A stretch of 64,000 bases of DNA from Bursaphelenchus xylophilus (Eukaryota; Nematoda; Chromadorea; Rhabditida; Aphelenchoididae): assembly GCA_904066235.2 (NCBI GenBank), contig CAJFCV020000001.1:13573291-13637290 (forward strand). The letters run 5' to 3'. This document shows positions 21,669-31,539 of this stretch, in pieces. A model generated the notes under the pieces. That model was given only the letters and a program-made list of their open reading frames with translations, was not told the DNA's origin and made no database searches. Positions within the stretch are counted from its first letter, which is position 1. Each line of letters starts with the position of its first letter. The translations under genes and the position numbers were made by a program.

Positions 21669-21676
21669 TATATAAG
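21669..21676 (+). promoter_or_regulatory. TATA box of the TPD-repeat gene
   Basis: TATATAAG, 41 bp before the ATG at 21717. The expected start of transcription is about 21700, giving a leader of about 15-20 nt (AACAGAACCGAG...). Confidence 0.65.
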
Positions 21677-21716
21677 ATAAAGGCAGTTTGGAAATATTAA
21701 CAGAACCGAGTTGGCG

Positions 21717-22613
21717 ATGAAAGTACTTGTTGTCTTGGCACTTTTACTGGCCATCTCTCAAGCTTTTCCGTTTATTGGGAGCTGGGGTCGTCCAGTAACT
21801 CCAGATGGCGTAAAGGTTCACGATGAACATGTCACGCCAGACAGCGTTGGAATCGATAAACCACTAATCACTCCGGACAGTGTTAATGTTCATGGCAGAC
21901 TGATTACTCCAGACCCAGACAGTGTTGCGGTTAGCGGCAGACCGATCACTCCGGACAATGTTAATGTTCATGGAAGAGCAATCACTCCGGACCCCGTTGC
22001 CGTTCACGTACGCCCAGTTACTCCAGACCCCGAAACCGTTGCCGTTCACGGCAGACCGATCACTCTTGATAGTGTTCACGTTCATGGCAGACCGGTTACT
22101 CCTGACCCCGACACCGTTGCTGTCCATGGAAGAGCAATCACTCCAGACACCAATAGCAGCATTTCAATCAAGGACAGACCAATCACTCCGGACCCTGATA
22201 GCGTTGCGGTTAACGGCAGACCGATCACTCCGGACCCTGATAGTGTTCTCGTCAATGGAAGACTGGTCACTCCGGACCCTGACAGTGTTGCCGTTAATGA
22301 TAGACGAATCGCTCCTGATAGTGTTAATATTCAGGGCAGAGCGATCACACCGGACCCCGACATAGTTGCGGTTAACGGCAGACCAATCACTCCGAACCCC
22401 GACAGCCTTGCAATCAACGGCAGACCAATTACTGCGGACCCCGACACCATTGCCGTTCACGGACGTCCGCTCACCCCGGACCCCGACAGTGTTGCGGTTA
22501 ACGGCAGACCGATCACGCCGGACCCAGATAGTGTCCTTGTCAATGAACGACCAATCACTCCGGACAACTTGGTTGCCAACAACAGACCAACTCCTTCTTC
22601 CTTTCGTCAATAA
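21717..22613 (+). CDS. Secreted protein of ~20 tandem 12-15 aa TPD repeats
   Basis: Single exon, 298 aa. The ATG at 21717 is preferred over upstream non-ATG codons because it starts a signal peptide (MKVLVVLALLLAISQA, cleavage near residue 16-18). From about residue 26 the whole chain is tandem units with consensus (I/V)TPDPDSVAVNGRP. I count about 20 units of 12-15 residues, with short forms lacking DP (TPDSVNVHGR). Proline and aspartate are fixed at the unit start and GR or GRP near its end. There are no cysteines and no transmembrane segment. The regular hydrophilic pattern suggests an extracellular structural or matrix protein. A precursor cut at the GR sites into many near-identical peptides is an alternative, but dibasic sites are missing. 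Frames on the other strand are shadows of the repeat. Function unknown. Confidence 0.87.
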   Translation: MKVLVVLALLLAISQAFPFIGSWGRPVTPDGVKVHDEHVTPDSVGIDKPLITPDSVNVHGRLITPDPDSVAVSGRPITPDNVNVHGRAITPDPVAVHVRPVTPDPETVAVHGRPITLDSVHVHGRPVTPDPDTVAVHGRAITPDTNSSISIKDRPITPDPDSVAVNGRPITPDPDSVLVNGRLVTPDPDSVAVNDRRIAPDSVNIQGRAITPDPDIVAVNGRPITPNPDSLAINGRPITADPDTIAVHGRPLTPDPDSVAVNGRPITPDPDSVLVNERPITPDNLVANNRPTPSSFRQ

Positions 22614-22675
22614 GAAAGCACATCCGTGTGAATGCTTTCATCTTAATCCCATATCATTAAGAAATTAGCAGAGTT

Positions 22676-22681
22676 AATAAA
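22676..22681 (+). promoter_or_regulatory. Poly(A) signal of the TPD-repeat gene
   Basis: AATAAA 63 bp after the stop codon, giving a 3' UTR of about 80 bases typical of nematode genes. Confidence 0.65.
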
Positions 22682-22902
22682 AAATTGGCGCAGCAACATT
22701 ATACTCATTATCTTCCCGACAGGGTGAAAAACTTAAGTTTTTTGTTGTTTCAGCGCCGCAACTATGTAATTTTTTTGTTAAAATCTGTCAATCGAAGTGC
22801 TCCAAGCGCGACGCAGAGAGTTTTGTTATTCTAAATTGGTGCGCATATCAGCCACAGTCCAGATATCAGTTTTTTACCCCTACTTCCGCGTGTCGATCCG
22901 TT

Positions 22903-22932
22903 CTCATCATTATTTTCTCGACAGAATGATAT
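22903..22932. repeat. PAL-1 right terminus fragment
   Basis: ATCATTATTTTCTCGACAGAATGAT without a partner; another worn end (CTCATTATCTTCCCGACAGG) is at about 22705-22729. Confidence 0.5.
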
Positions 22933-22954
22933 AAGGCTTTTTGTTGCACGGAGT

Positions 22955-23257
22955 TTACACATGGCCGTATACCGACTCGTGTGACCTTTGGCATTGCTCA
23001 TCTGACATTGTATATGACACATTGTTGCACGGAGGGTCCATTGCGATCACCTGGTTCGTAATCAATTCCTTGGAATTAACTGAGAGTGATAGCCATTTTG
23101 TCGGCTTAAGCGGGGAATACAAATTTTGAGTTGGGCTATCATATCCCCAGTATCCCTTTTCTGAAACACAAAACAACAGTTTTCCATCCATCGCACCCGC
23201 ATACAAACGCTTCGCAAATATAAGATGGGATAAGCCAAAGGCTAATAGCTGCATCAT
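22955..23257 (-). CDS. Hypothetical small protein, possibly secreted, 100 aa
   Basis: Uninterrupted minus-strand frame from ATG (23257; a second ATG follows directly) to TAA at 22955. The start is weakly signal-peptide-like (MMQLLAFGLSHLIFA), followed by a stretch with three cysteines, GKLLFC, DPPCNN and EQCQRS, and aromatic-rich EKGYWGYDSP. It reads like a real protein and does not overlap any repeat family I identified. A TTTCAG inside the frame (before AAAAGGGATAC) could be a real acceptor, in which case the upstream 30 codons are intron. No poly(A) signal found. Family not recognised. Confidence 0.4.
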   Translation of the reverse strand: MMQLLAFGLSHLIFAKRLYAGAMDGKLLFCVSEKGYWGYDSPTQNLYSPLKPTKWLSLSVNSKELITNQVIAMDPPCNNVSYTMSDEQCQRSHESVYGHV

Positions 23258-23640
23258 TTTTTATGCGGGTCATCTTGAGGGCAGGCCTCTTCCGCGTACG
23301 ATAACAAGCGTTCGGCCAAAGGCAAAAATACGAAAGTGGTTTTATGTGCGTATGTATGTATATATGCGTGAATCAATCGGGTTTTAATACATTGTAGCAA
23401 CAATTTTTTTGAGGGAGTTGTATCAGTAGACAAATTACAGTCAAATGTAGGTGTAACAAACTGTACCATCCGAAGAAAAACAGTCTAGACGGTTTTGCAC
23501 AATGCGGATTTTTTCTTTTATCGCACTCTGAAAAAATGATTTGTCGCTGCGAAAAATGGCGACGTACGGAAAAATAAACAAAAATGTGCAAATCACTTTT
23601 TTGCAATTTTCGCAGCGACGCGTTAATATCTCGGTCAGTA
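23258..23640. other. No gene recognised
   Basis: The minus frame 23254-23469 ends in a plausible-looking segment (PLAERLLSYAEEACPQDD) that might be an upstream exon of the small protein at 22955-23257, but no donor with matching phase was found. Confidence 0.25.
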
Positions 23641-23643
23641 CTA

Positions 23644-23751
23644 TCAGCCTCTCGGGAAAATAATTGCGGGTTGCGCAGCAAATTTCGGGCTGTGGTTGGC
23701 CGTCGCGAAGCAATGATGGGCGATTCCGCCGTTATTTTCCCGACAGACTGG
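23644..23751. mobile_element. PAL-1 palindrome, short
   Basis: TCAGCCTCTCGGGAAAATAA to GTTATTTTCCCGACAGACTG, about 108 bp; interior GGCCGTCGCGAAGCAATGATGGGCGATTCC. Confidence 0.7.
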
Positions 23752-23810
23752 TAGTCCGTTCAAAGAGCGATTTCGGCGACATGCACTATGCGGAAACAAA
23801 AGGTTGCTTA

Positions 23811-24259
23811 CAGGGGAAGTACTCCAAGTGCGACGCACAGATTTTGATGAAACTTGGCACAAATTTAGAATAATTTTTTCTAAGATATATGCGAGAATCC
23901 CAGCTCTCGCTTTGCAGAAACAACAGAGATTTTTAGATTGAAAGTCGGCCAAAATTTAGGACTTTTTGCTGAATTTCGGCACAAAAAGTTTCATGCCTAT
24001 TTCAACCGTAAAGGATAATGTTTCTACAAAAAATCAAATTTTTCCGCACGAAACTGCCAAAGTTATGGCCAAAAAGCGTTTTTCTCTCTGACCGCTCTCC
24101 ACGTTTAGCGTGCTCTCTCGGCGGCAAAAATCGTTCAATATCTCGGCGGCGCCCGCAAAGCGCAAGCTAAAACATTCAGGAATTGATATTTAGTCCATAC
24201 CCGACGTGTATGCAAAATTTAAAGAAAATCTGAGCGTCGCACTTGGAGTACTTCCCCTG
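23811..24259. mobile_element. GGGGAAGTACTCC MITE, complete
   Basis: CAGGGGAAGTACTCCAAGTG / CTTGGAGTACTTCCCCTG, flanked by TTA on both sides (target duplication). All blocks present and well preserved. Confidence 0.85.
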
Positions 24260-24263
24260 TTAG

Positions 24264-25236
24264 CACTGGCGTAGTGGACGTTTTTGTCCCCACCCCGGTT
24301 TTGTCCCCAAAACGGTTTTGTCCCCAGGACGTTTTTGTCCCCACTTTTTGCGAGCCTTTTTGTCCCCAGACCGGTTTCGTCCCCAGGACGGTTTTGTCCC
24401 CAAGACGTTTTTGTCCCCACTTTTTTTATTTTTTTGTCCCCACACCGGTTTTGTCCCCAGGACGTTTTTGTCCCCAAGCTGGATAGTACGATTAAAAATT
24501 ATGCATTCAGATGTTAATGCTGTTGGTTTGGTGCACAGTACTGCTCAAACAACATGTTCTTAGCACTTGGTACTGTATGGTACAACGTGGTACTATATAG
24601 CGCGAGGTAAAAATTGAGCCATAACACGTCAATGCTATGGGTTTGAAGCCCAGTACTTCTCAAAAATGTGTTTTAGCACATGGTACTGTATAGCACGAAT
24701 TTGTTTTTGCACAAAATGAAGGTCTGATCAGTACGGCATACCAGAACAACGTCATTCACGCGTTATAGCTTAATTTTTACCTTGTGCTATATAGTACCAC
24801 CTTGTACTATACAGTACCATGTGCTAAAACCACATTTTGAGAAGTGCGGGGCTTCAAACCAACAGCATTAACGCGCTATGGCTTAATTTTTACCTCGCGC
24901 TATATAGTACCACCTTGTACCATACAGTACCAAGTGCTAAGAACATGTTGTTTGAGCAGTACTGTGCACCAAACCAACAGCATTAACATCTGAATGCATA
25001 ATTTTTAATCGTACTATCCAGCTTGGGGACAAAAACGTCCTGGGGACAAAACCGGTGTGGGGACAAAAAAATAAAAAAAGTGGGGACAAAAACGTCCTGG
25101 GGACAAAACCGTCCTGGGGACAAAACCGGTCTGGGGACAAAAAGGCTCGAAAAAAGTGGGGACTAAAACGTCCTGGGGACAAAACCGTCTTGGGGACAAA
25201 ACCGGGGTGGGGACAAAACCGGGCCCAATCAGCACT
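24264..25236. mobile_element. Palindromic element with GTCCCC minisatellite arms, ~0.97 kb
   Basis: Left arm: about ten irregular 17-30-bp units of TTTTTGTCCCCAGGACG type (24276-24477), then GCTGGATAGTACGATTAAAA. The right arm is its reverse complement (to about 25222). The symmetry centre is 24750, since pairs such as 24480/25020 sum to 49500. The middle holds a second degenerate inverted repeat with GGTACTGTA and TATATAGTACCA motifs. The palindrome directly follows the MITE at 23811. Repetitive frames (FVPRTVLSP...) are by-products. Confidence 0.75.
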
Positions 25237-25304
25237 GGGCAATTCTCGACTTTTTGCATCATACAATACGTTTTTTTGGACTATATTCACCACGCTGACA
25301 TCTT

Positions 25305-25357
25305 CTTCACTGTGCAAACGCTAAAAATCACTCCAGCGACTTCACGAGCAGATTAGC
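25305..25357. repeat. AGTCCGTT-type MITE right end fragment
   Basis: ACTGTGCAAACGCTAAAAATCACTCCAGCGACTTC. Confidence 0.45.
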
Positions 25358-25429
25358 AATCAACAAAAAAAAAGTGTTTGTTATAGAAAGGTTTGACTGT
25401 ATTTGTTATAGAAAGATTAGAAAAAGTGG

Positions 25430-25640
25430 ACATATTGCAAGCCTTCGCCAAGTCTCCGCCGGGCCTTCGCCGAGCGTCCTCCGACCATCCAAAGGCTTTG
25501 ACAGGCCTCGTAAGCACTTCCTACAACACTTTCTGGGTATCCACCCGCCCGACGTCCCGCGTCGGTCGATTTCGTGTTCTCCAACTGTCGTCGACCCGAA
25601 AAGTCAGGGCGCAAAAAAGTCAACGCACTTTTGGAAAAAC
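25430..25640. repeat. CTTCGCCGAGCGTCC dispersed repeat, copy 1
   Basis: Blocks ATTGCAAGCCTTCGCCAAGTC, CGTCCTCCGACCATCCAAAGG, AGGCCTCGTAAGCACTTCCTAC and GTCGACCCGAAAAGTCAGGGCGC recur at 31065 (inverted), 31540 and 61945. Terminal structure not resolved. Confidence 0.6.
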
Positions 25641-25652
25641 GTAGTATATATT

Positions 25653-25699
25653 ACTCTGTCGGGAAAATAATGAGTGTTCATTATTTTCCCACCAATCTT
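25653..25699. repeat. Minimal PAL-1: two termini with almost no interior
   Basis: CTCTGTCGGGAAAATAATGAG then TGTTCATTATTTTCCCACC: only the inverted ends remain. Confidence 0.65.
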
Positions 25700-26354
25700 G
25701 ACAGTTTTATATGCGGGTTTCGTTATTTCAATTCGAAATTTGTTGTTTTCTCTTTCAATTCGAAATTTGTTGTTTTCTCTCGCGAATGTATGCCACACAG
25801 ATTGTACTTGATGTCACAGACGACGTCGACTCTAAATACTGTACGTATTTATTAGTATAATTAAAAAAAGGAGAATCAGAAAACACCGACGGATGTCTGG
25901 ACAGGGAAAAACATCGTCGGATGTCTGATTTGCCGAGGCAATGTGACCGACCAACGTGATGATAATTCCTATCCTATTCGTCAAAAAGTTTGCTCTGCTA
26001 ACACCCAAATTCTCTGATCTAAACAAAGAACAGAGAGGGTGGAAGAGTTGATGCTTCGCCTGTAATACGGTGAAAACAGCTTGAGGTTTTTACTATACTA
26101 CGATTTTGAAACGACATTTACGAAAACGCAACAAACAATAACTGGAATGAGAGAACAGCGAGATGATCAACGGTCAGCGAACATTTTTGAGTGTTTTTCG
26201 GAACGAAAAGTGCTCAAAGCAAGACTGTGAAACTCTTAACATATACAAGTCTAGATTTGTTTCTCCTGCGATACGGTCGTTTTTTTGCTCTAGCGATATG
26301 CGCTTTCGACGCGAGCCCGCTTCAATTTTCGAACGCGACAACCGCGACAAATGT
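25700..26354. other. No gene recognised; a short tandem repeat
   Basis: TTCAATTCGAAATTTGTTGTTTTCTC is present twice in tandem (about 25729-25778). Nothing else recognised. Confidence 0.35.
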
Positions 26355-26362
26355 GTTGGGAC

Positions 26363-26552
26363 CAGAGATTGCCACGGCTCCGGAGGCGGCTCTTCGCTCC
26401 GGCTCTGAGCGGCTCCGGCCCGAGCCAAGAGCCAGAGCCGGACGCCTTTTTCAATTTTTCACGGAGCCAAGAGCCGGAGCTGAAAACTTGGCCTCGGCTC
26501 CGGCTCTGGGAGCTAAGAACCGGAGCCAAAATTTCGACCGTGGCAATCTCTG
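26363..26552. mobile_element. hAT-type MITE (CGGAGCC-rich), 190 bp, perfect 8-bp TSD
   Basis: GTTGGGAC is duplicated exactly at 26355-26362 and 26553-26560. Inverted ends CAGAGATTGCCACGG / CCGTGGCAATCTCTG. The interior is repeats of GAGCCGGAGC / GGCTCCGGCTC. Coding-like frames across it are by-products. Confidence 0.9.
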
Positions 26553-26560
26553 GTTGGGAC

Positions 26561-26980
26561 TTTATGGCGCGACTGTTAGGTTTTTTTCAAAAAGTGCGTA
26601 GACTGTTTTTGTGTGCTGCATCATGGACAAAACCCCTTTTTGCGGAAAGCATTTGACCTTTCGCGCCGTGAAAGTGCAATATCGCAGCGGCGCAAGCTTT
26701 CCTTCGCAAATCTTGGGCGCTCAAAAAATTGCATAGTCCAAATGTTTCGAAAAGGATAGAGTCGCGCAACACACACTTTGCGATGTGAAAAAAGGCCGAA
26801 AAAAGTCTACGCACTTTCTGGAAGGACTAGTATATCCGGGAAATCTAATAGCTTGTGCCTCTTGACGACGGTGGAAAAATTTTCCATCGTTTGCAAGAGT
26901 TTTCATGATACAATTTCTTGGCGGCTGCCAGCGCAAGTTAAAAGCTTCAGATTTTATTGTGTGGCCAAAGTGATGTAATG
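26561..26980. other. No gene recognised
   Basis: Several opposing frames, none with support. A terminal AAAAAGTGCGTAGACTG block resembles the edge of a GCACNGTGC element. Confidence 0.3.
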
Positions 26981-26984
26981 TTTA

Positions 26985-27070
26985 TAGGTCGGGGAAACAA
27001 CGTGGATTCATCGCGCCTTGGAATCGCCTATCATCGCTTTGCGACGGCTAGCCGCGACCGGATTTTGGTG
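26985..27070. repeat. PAL-1 left half, worn
   Basis: GGTCGGGGAAACAACGTGGATTC, CGCGCCTTGGAATCGCCTATC and GACGGCTAGCCGCGACCG, with the right end lost. Confidence 0.55.
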
Positions 27071-27103
27071 CGGCGAGGCGAGATGTTTTACGAGTTCACA
27101 TTG

Positions 27104-27486
27104 TCAGTATGCCGGGAAAATAACGGAGGGCGGTTGCAGCAAGATGTCTCGCCTCGCCGCTATCGCGCACCAAATCTCCAGCTGCGGCCGCCGTCACAAA
27201 GCGATGATGAGCGACTCCAGTGCGCGACGATCTGCCGCACGTCAAACTGAGGAGTTCGGTGACCGGAATGGACTCTTCGCTATCGGTTTTTTACATTTCG
27301 TCTTGATTTCTAGAGAAAGAGAGAAAAAAGACGCGCAAAAGCGTACTCTCTCACCCCAAAAGTTCCCCATTCCTTCCACGACAAACGTTTTTTCGCGTCT
27401 TTTTTTAGCAAATTGCCAATCCAATTCACCGGACTGTTTTAGCTTATCTCAGTTTGACGTGCGCCGTTATTTTCCCGACAGACTGA
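27104..27486. mobile_element. PAL-1 palindrome split by another element
   Basis: Left TCAGTATGCCGGGAAAATAAC, right GTTATTTTCCCGACAGACTGA; interior GCGCACCAAATCTCCAGCTGC. An independent element occupies 27237-27462. Confidence 0.7.
27237..27462. mobile_element. 226-bp MITE with GCACGTCAAACTGAG ends, nested in PAL-1
   Basis: Inverted ends GCACGTCAAACTGAG / CTCAGTTTGACGTGC, flanked by GCC (27234-27236 and 27463-27465). A lone end TTCAGTTTGACGTGCC is seen at about 35931. Confidence 0.7.
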
Positions 27487-27489
27487 TAA

Positions 27490-28360
27490 ATTAGCGGAAA
27501 ATCTAAAATCCTCATTTCGACCTTTTCAATGCGCCGATTGTTCCATTAGACATTTATAACTTGACATGCTCTTCCATAAAGTTGCGTCCTTTCCCAGCGG
27601 AATCTAAGCACGCTTCAAAACCCGGTCAGTGGAGTCAGGGCCGTTGCAAACAAACAGTATCATCGCAAGATGTCCGAATCCTGCACCTTCAAGGTCACGG
27701 GATGACGATATAAACAACAATTGCTTCTGAAACATTTCGTGCGCATCAAAACACCTCACGCTGATACGGTCCTTTTACAGCAAAAATTCGGAGAATTGAT
27801 GGGATTTCTAATTTTTTCACAACGGGTTTGTTGTTTACTGCATAAAAAGTGGATGATTAATGGGCAAAAACGATTCATTTTTGAGGATTTTGTGGTCCGA
27901 TTTTTTTGATACAGAAATTATGGCATGATGTAATGGAAGTCAGGTGTTTTATTATAGGGAAGATCAAAGAGCACAATTGTCGTTAGTGAATTGATTTTTG
28001 TTCAAACTTGACGCAAATGTAGATAGCTAAAAAACCGAATTCTTGATAGCATTCATGAACATTTGTCGCGTGCACAAAAAACACTCCATTTTGCACATCG
28101 CAAAGAGAACCGAGGCCCGGGATTTTTTCTGCAATCTTGGGCATGGAAAATAAGCCTTATTTCTGAAGAGTTTTTTGCAACAGCTTTCCACTTGCACACG
28201 GGATAATGCGCTGTTTGAAAGCTTGTCGAAGGTTAGCCGAAAACGGCGGGCCCACGGTAATAGACCCTTTGCAGGCAGCTAGATGAGGATAATTCTGCGG
28301 GCATGTTTGGGAATCAACCAACGGTTGCTTACAACCGGAAATTCGGAATTTTTAGAAGTT
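27490..28360. other. No gene recognised
   Basis: AT-rich, no terminal repeats found, no convincing exon on either strand. Confidence 0.3.
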
Positions 28361-28366
28361 CAGGAA

Positions 28367-28650
28367 GCCAATGCGCCATCTGAAAGTTTGCAGAAAATAG
28401 TAGGGTGCAGGTCGGAAAACTGGAACGAGCGCAGCTCGCATCTCGGGCGCAGCTCGGAAAACTGGCAAGGGCGCAGCTCACATCTCGGGCGCAGCTCGGA
28501 AAACAAGCTTTCGCAGCTCGCCGGAGCTAGGTTTCAGCTTGTTTTCGAGCTGCGCCCAACAGGCGAGTTGCGCCCGTGCAAGTCTTCCGAGCTGCGCCCT
28601 ACCATTTTCAGCTAACTTTCAGCAAACTTTCAGGTAGCACATTGGCCCCA
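28367..28650. mobile_element. GGGCGCAGCTCGG MITE
   Basis: Inverted outer arms of about 50 bp (GCCAATGCGCCATCTGAAAG at left; CTTTCAGGTAGCACATTGGC at right). Inside are several GGGCGCAGCTCGGAAAA units in both orientations. A worn second copy is at about 29088-29250. Confidence 0.7.
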
Positions 28651-28800
28651 GTCTTTGAAAACAGATTCCCATAGCTTGAAAGCAGCGGATGAATTCAATA
28701 GATTCGTGTGTTTATCTGAACCAGGAAGTTACTGATGCAAAATTTCTGTCACAGTACGTAGATTACGGTAGAAAAATCGTAATTCTAGTCGGTGAATGGC
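28650..28800. repeat. Dispersed repeat, inverse copy of 14805-14965
   Basis: CAGATTCCCATAGCTTGAAAG, GAATTCAATAGATTCGTGTG and CGGTAGAAAAATCGTAATTC blocks match the other copy. The 64-codon frame here is therefore unlikely to be a gene. Confidence 0.5.
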
Positions 28801-29087
28801 GGCCGCGCCCAAATTCTTTGCCCGCAGGAGTTGTGACGCACGTCAAAGAAAAAGTGAAAAAACAAGGAACCTTGGATAATTGATTTTTGACGAAATGTCG
28901 CCGAATTATTGAGTCACAGAAGAAAACTTTCCCAGAGAATCTCGAGAAAAATGTTTTTTCGAAGAGGAAAATAATTTTTCAAGCTCGATAATTCCGTGGC
29001 ACTTCGCAAAAAATCAATGATCCGAGATTCCTTGTTTTTTCAATTTTCTGAAAGAATTGTTTTGACGTGTGCCGCCCCAAAAACGTA

Positions 29088-29250
29088 TGGGCGCAGATCG
29101 GAAAACGGCCAAACCGCGGGGCGCAGCTCGGAAGATAAGGGAGGTTGCTTTCCAACATTGAAAATGCTAGGGCATTTCCTAGGCCCTATGCGTTACCTAG
29201 CATAGTGCCTAGCATTTTCAGCAAACCTTCAGCAAAGGTTACAACAGCGC
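29088..29250. repeat. Worn GGGCGCAGCTCGG MITE
   Basis: GGGCGCAGATCGGAAAACGG, GGGGCGCAGCTCGGAAG and AGCATTTTCAGCAAACCTTCAG in the order of the copy at 28367. Confidence 0.5.
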
Positions 29251-29868
29251 ATTCAGCCCTGTATAGTTTTTATTTGCACTGTGCAGTTTTTTTAATCGAG
29301 GCATTACAATATTTCCTACAAGATTGTAGTGTCTGAATTCAATTTCAAGCCCAAATTAACCACAAAAATTTGCTGTTCAAAACATTGGTATCAATTATGT
29401 CAAATTTGAACATTAAAATCGAAATTCCAAAAGCTTTTTGGTCACTACCGTAATGTGCAATTTGCACTTGGTCACGGAATTCGGCGCACTTTTGTCGCTT
29501 GAAGCATTTGCTCTCGGCTTCAATTCTTTTTTTCGATGAGTGTGGCTTTCCTTCAAAGGTCATTACGCAACAATCGGGAACGTGATTTGAAACACGACAT
29601 GGCCGTTCTTATAAAGGCGAACACATTTGAGAAATTGCATAGCGGCCAATTTTTTATGACTAGGATTTTTTTGGTCGAAATGGAACTAAAATTTCTGGCA
29701 ATGGGTACGGTAAAGGGGATATTTGAACTTTCAGTGCGTCGGTTTGGCTCTGTTGTCGGTGTAGGCAGAGATTCTCGGGCATCTTGGGTTAGTAGCCAGG
29801 CATGTTGTTCTAAATAGATGGATCGTTGACGTTATTCTGACTGAATGTTTAGCCTCAAAAAATTCTCT
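29251..29868. other. No gene assigned
   Basis: A 93-codon plus-strand frame (29536-29817, from ATG) has acceptable composition but neither splice sites, signal peptide nor family resemblance. I leave it unassigned. Confidence 0.3.
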
Positions 29869-30122
29869 GCAGTGGGGGACCTGATCCATTGGCAAAAAAA
29901 GTACCATTTTGCATCCGGGAAGTATCAAAAACGTGGCTAAATGCTTCTCTCTCCAAGTGAAAAAAAACCGTTTTGAATGACGCGCCTTTTTCCTCGCAAA
30001 ACGAACGGATGCGCTTTTGAAAACTGAGGTTTTTCACTTGGAGAGGGAGGCATTTTGCCACGTTTTTGATACTTCCCGGGCGCAAAATGATACGCTTTTT
30101 CTGGATCAGATCCCCCGCTGTA
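29869..30122. mobile_element. GGACC-type palindromic MITE
   Basis: GCAGTGGGGGACCTGATCC at left, GGATCAGATCCCCCGCTGT at right. Arms share GTACCATTTTGCATCC / GGGCGCAAAATGATAC and CACTTGGAGAGGGAGGCATTTTG. Confidence 0.8.
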
Positions 30123-30351
30123 ATTAAGACCAACTTTTAGCCAACTCTTGGCGTCTTTTTCAACAATCTTTTTCAGGTGAGAGACTGGAAAATTAGGCGA
30201 GACGGTCAGAGAGAAAAATCTTTGGTTTAGACTGGAATTTCATACTGTACAGATAATTGCCAAAAAAGGTATCGAGTTTCAAGAGCTAAACGTCTCGTAA
30301 GGGTCTCAAAGACATCTATTAGTATCGGCAGTGGGTGGGTACAGTGGCTAG

Positions 30352-30440
30352 CAGCCTGTCGAGAAAATAGCGAGCATTCTGTATGAGCTCAATATCGAGT
30401 ATCAAAAATCGCACCGCCAATCCTATTTCTGAAAGTTTTA
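30352..30440. repeat. PAL-1 left part, worn
   Basis: CAGCCTGTCGAGAAAATAGCGAGC then GAGCTCAATATCGAG; directly followed by a better copy. Confidence 0.5.
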
Positions 30441-30595
30441 TCAATCTGTCGGGAAAGTAATGAGCTCAATATCGCTGCTCCGATCACCTCGCTGAAGTGG
30501 AAAGCAGTTTGATTTTGCCGCGACACAATTCATTTTCTCTTCGGCGATGCGATTTTCGATGCGACAGAATGCTTATTATTTTCCCGACAGACTGG
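30441..30595. mobile_element. PAL-1 palindrome, GAGCAC type
   Basis: TCAATCTGTCGGGAAAGTAATG to TTATTATTTTCCCGACAGAC; interior TTTGATTTTGCCGCGACACAATTC. Confidence 0.75.
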
Positions 30596-30599
30596 TACT

Positions 30600-31060
30600 T
30601 GTATCTTTTTTTCTCTAGCTAAACCATGAAGCACTCACATGACCAAATTACGCTGACCCGCGAAGGCGCTCGTTCATTTTTACTCATTGTTTTCCACGTT
30701 TCCTCCCAAACCTTGCGAAAAACAACCCATCCATCAAACACTGTCAACACCTTGTACAGGCTCCTTTCCCAGTTTTTATGCATATGCAACATTTCTCAAT
30801 TCGGTCTCTATCAAGATCAACCTTTAACAGAACGCCTTCCTCCGAGACTATTTTTGTTTTGAAACTTTTTTTTTGGGTCCGGACATTTGAGTTGACGAGC
30901 ATTTGACTTGCTCAAGGACGTTTGTAACAAACCATGTTTGTTTCCGTGCTGTAAAAATAGCTGTAATTGGAGTGGGTTGGTTAAAGATAAGGATGACAAA
31001 AACAAAAATAGAAAGGGTGTGTTTGGGATGCTAGTCTTGGATTTCGTTGAGATTTGGCAC
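30600..31060. other. No gene recognised
   Basis: Two overlapping frames on opposite strands (30626-30862 plus, 30817-31062 minus), neither with features of a real gene. Confidence 0.3.
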
Positions 31061-31064
31061 AAAT

Positions 31065-31285
31065 TTAGGAAAATGTTTTTGCGTCCGACTTTTTGGGTCG
31101 ACGACAGTTCGAGTCATCATAAAACTGATCGATACGATGCGTAAGGCAGGTAGATGCCCAGAAAAATTGTATGAAGTGCCAACAAGGCCAGGCAAAGCCG
31201 TTGGACGATCGGCGGCGTTCGGCGAAGGCTCGGCGAAGATTCGGCGGAAACTTGGCGAAGACTTGCAATATGTCTGCTTTTTCTA
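31065..31285. repeat. CTTCGCCGAGCGTCC repeat, inverted copy
   Basis: Reverse complement of the 25430 copy: GTCGACGACAGTTCGAGTC, GGCAAAGCCGTTGGACGATCGG and CGGCGAAGGCTCGGCGAAG. Confidence 0.6.
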
Positions 31286-31539
31286 ATTTTGGCTAGTACT
31301 AACGTTTGTTTTATGTACCCTGAGTTATTGTAACCTATGAAAAACCAAGATTTGCGGCAAAAAACACAGATCCGTAACTTTTATCTAGATATTATTGATG
31401 TGAGTAGATGTAAAATACCTCAAAATAGGTGATGAGCTACCCAAGGACTCGATCAATCTTATTAGTTCTACTAACTAAACCTTCCCCTAGCCTCCCAATG
31501 CATACAACGAGAGAATCGACCCAATCCATAGTATCGTTG

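Noticed and set aside
21864..22668. Long frames on both strands over the TPD-repeat gene
   Set aside because: Shadows of a 42-bp repeat; only the plus frame from 21717 has a signal peptide, TATA box and poly(A) signal in register.
24190..25324. Repetitive frames FVPRTVLSP and WGQNRPGDK
   Set aside because: By-products of the GTCCCC minisatellite, present on both strands in several frames.
29536..29817. 93-codon plus-strand frame from ATG
   Set aside because: No splice sites, signal, poly(A) signal or resemblance; could be chance.
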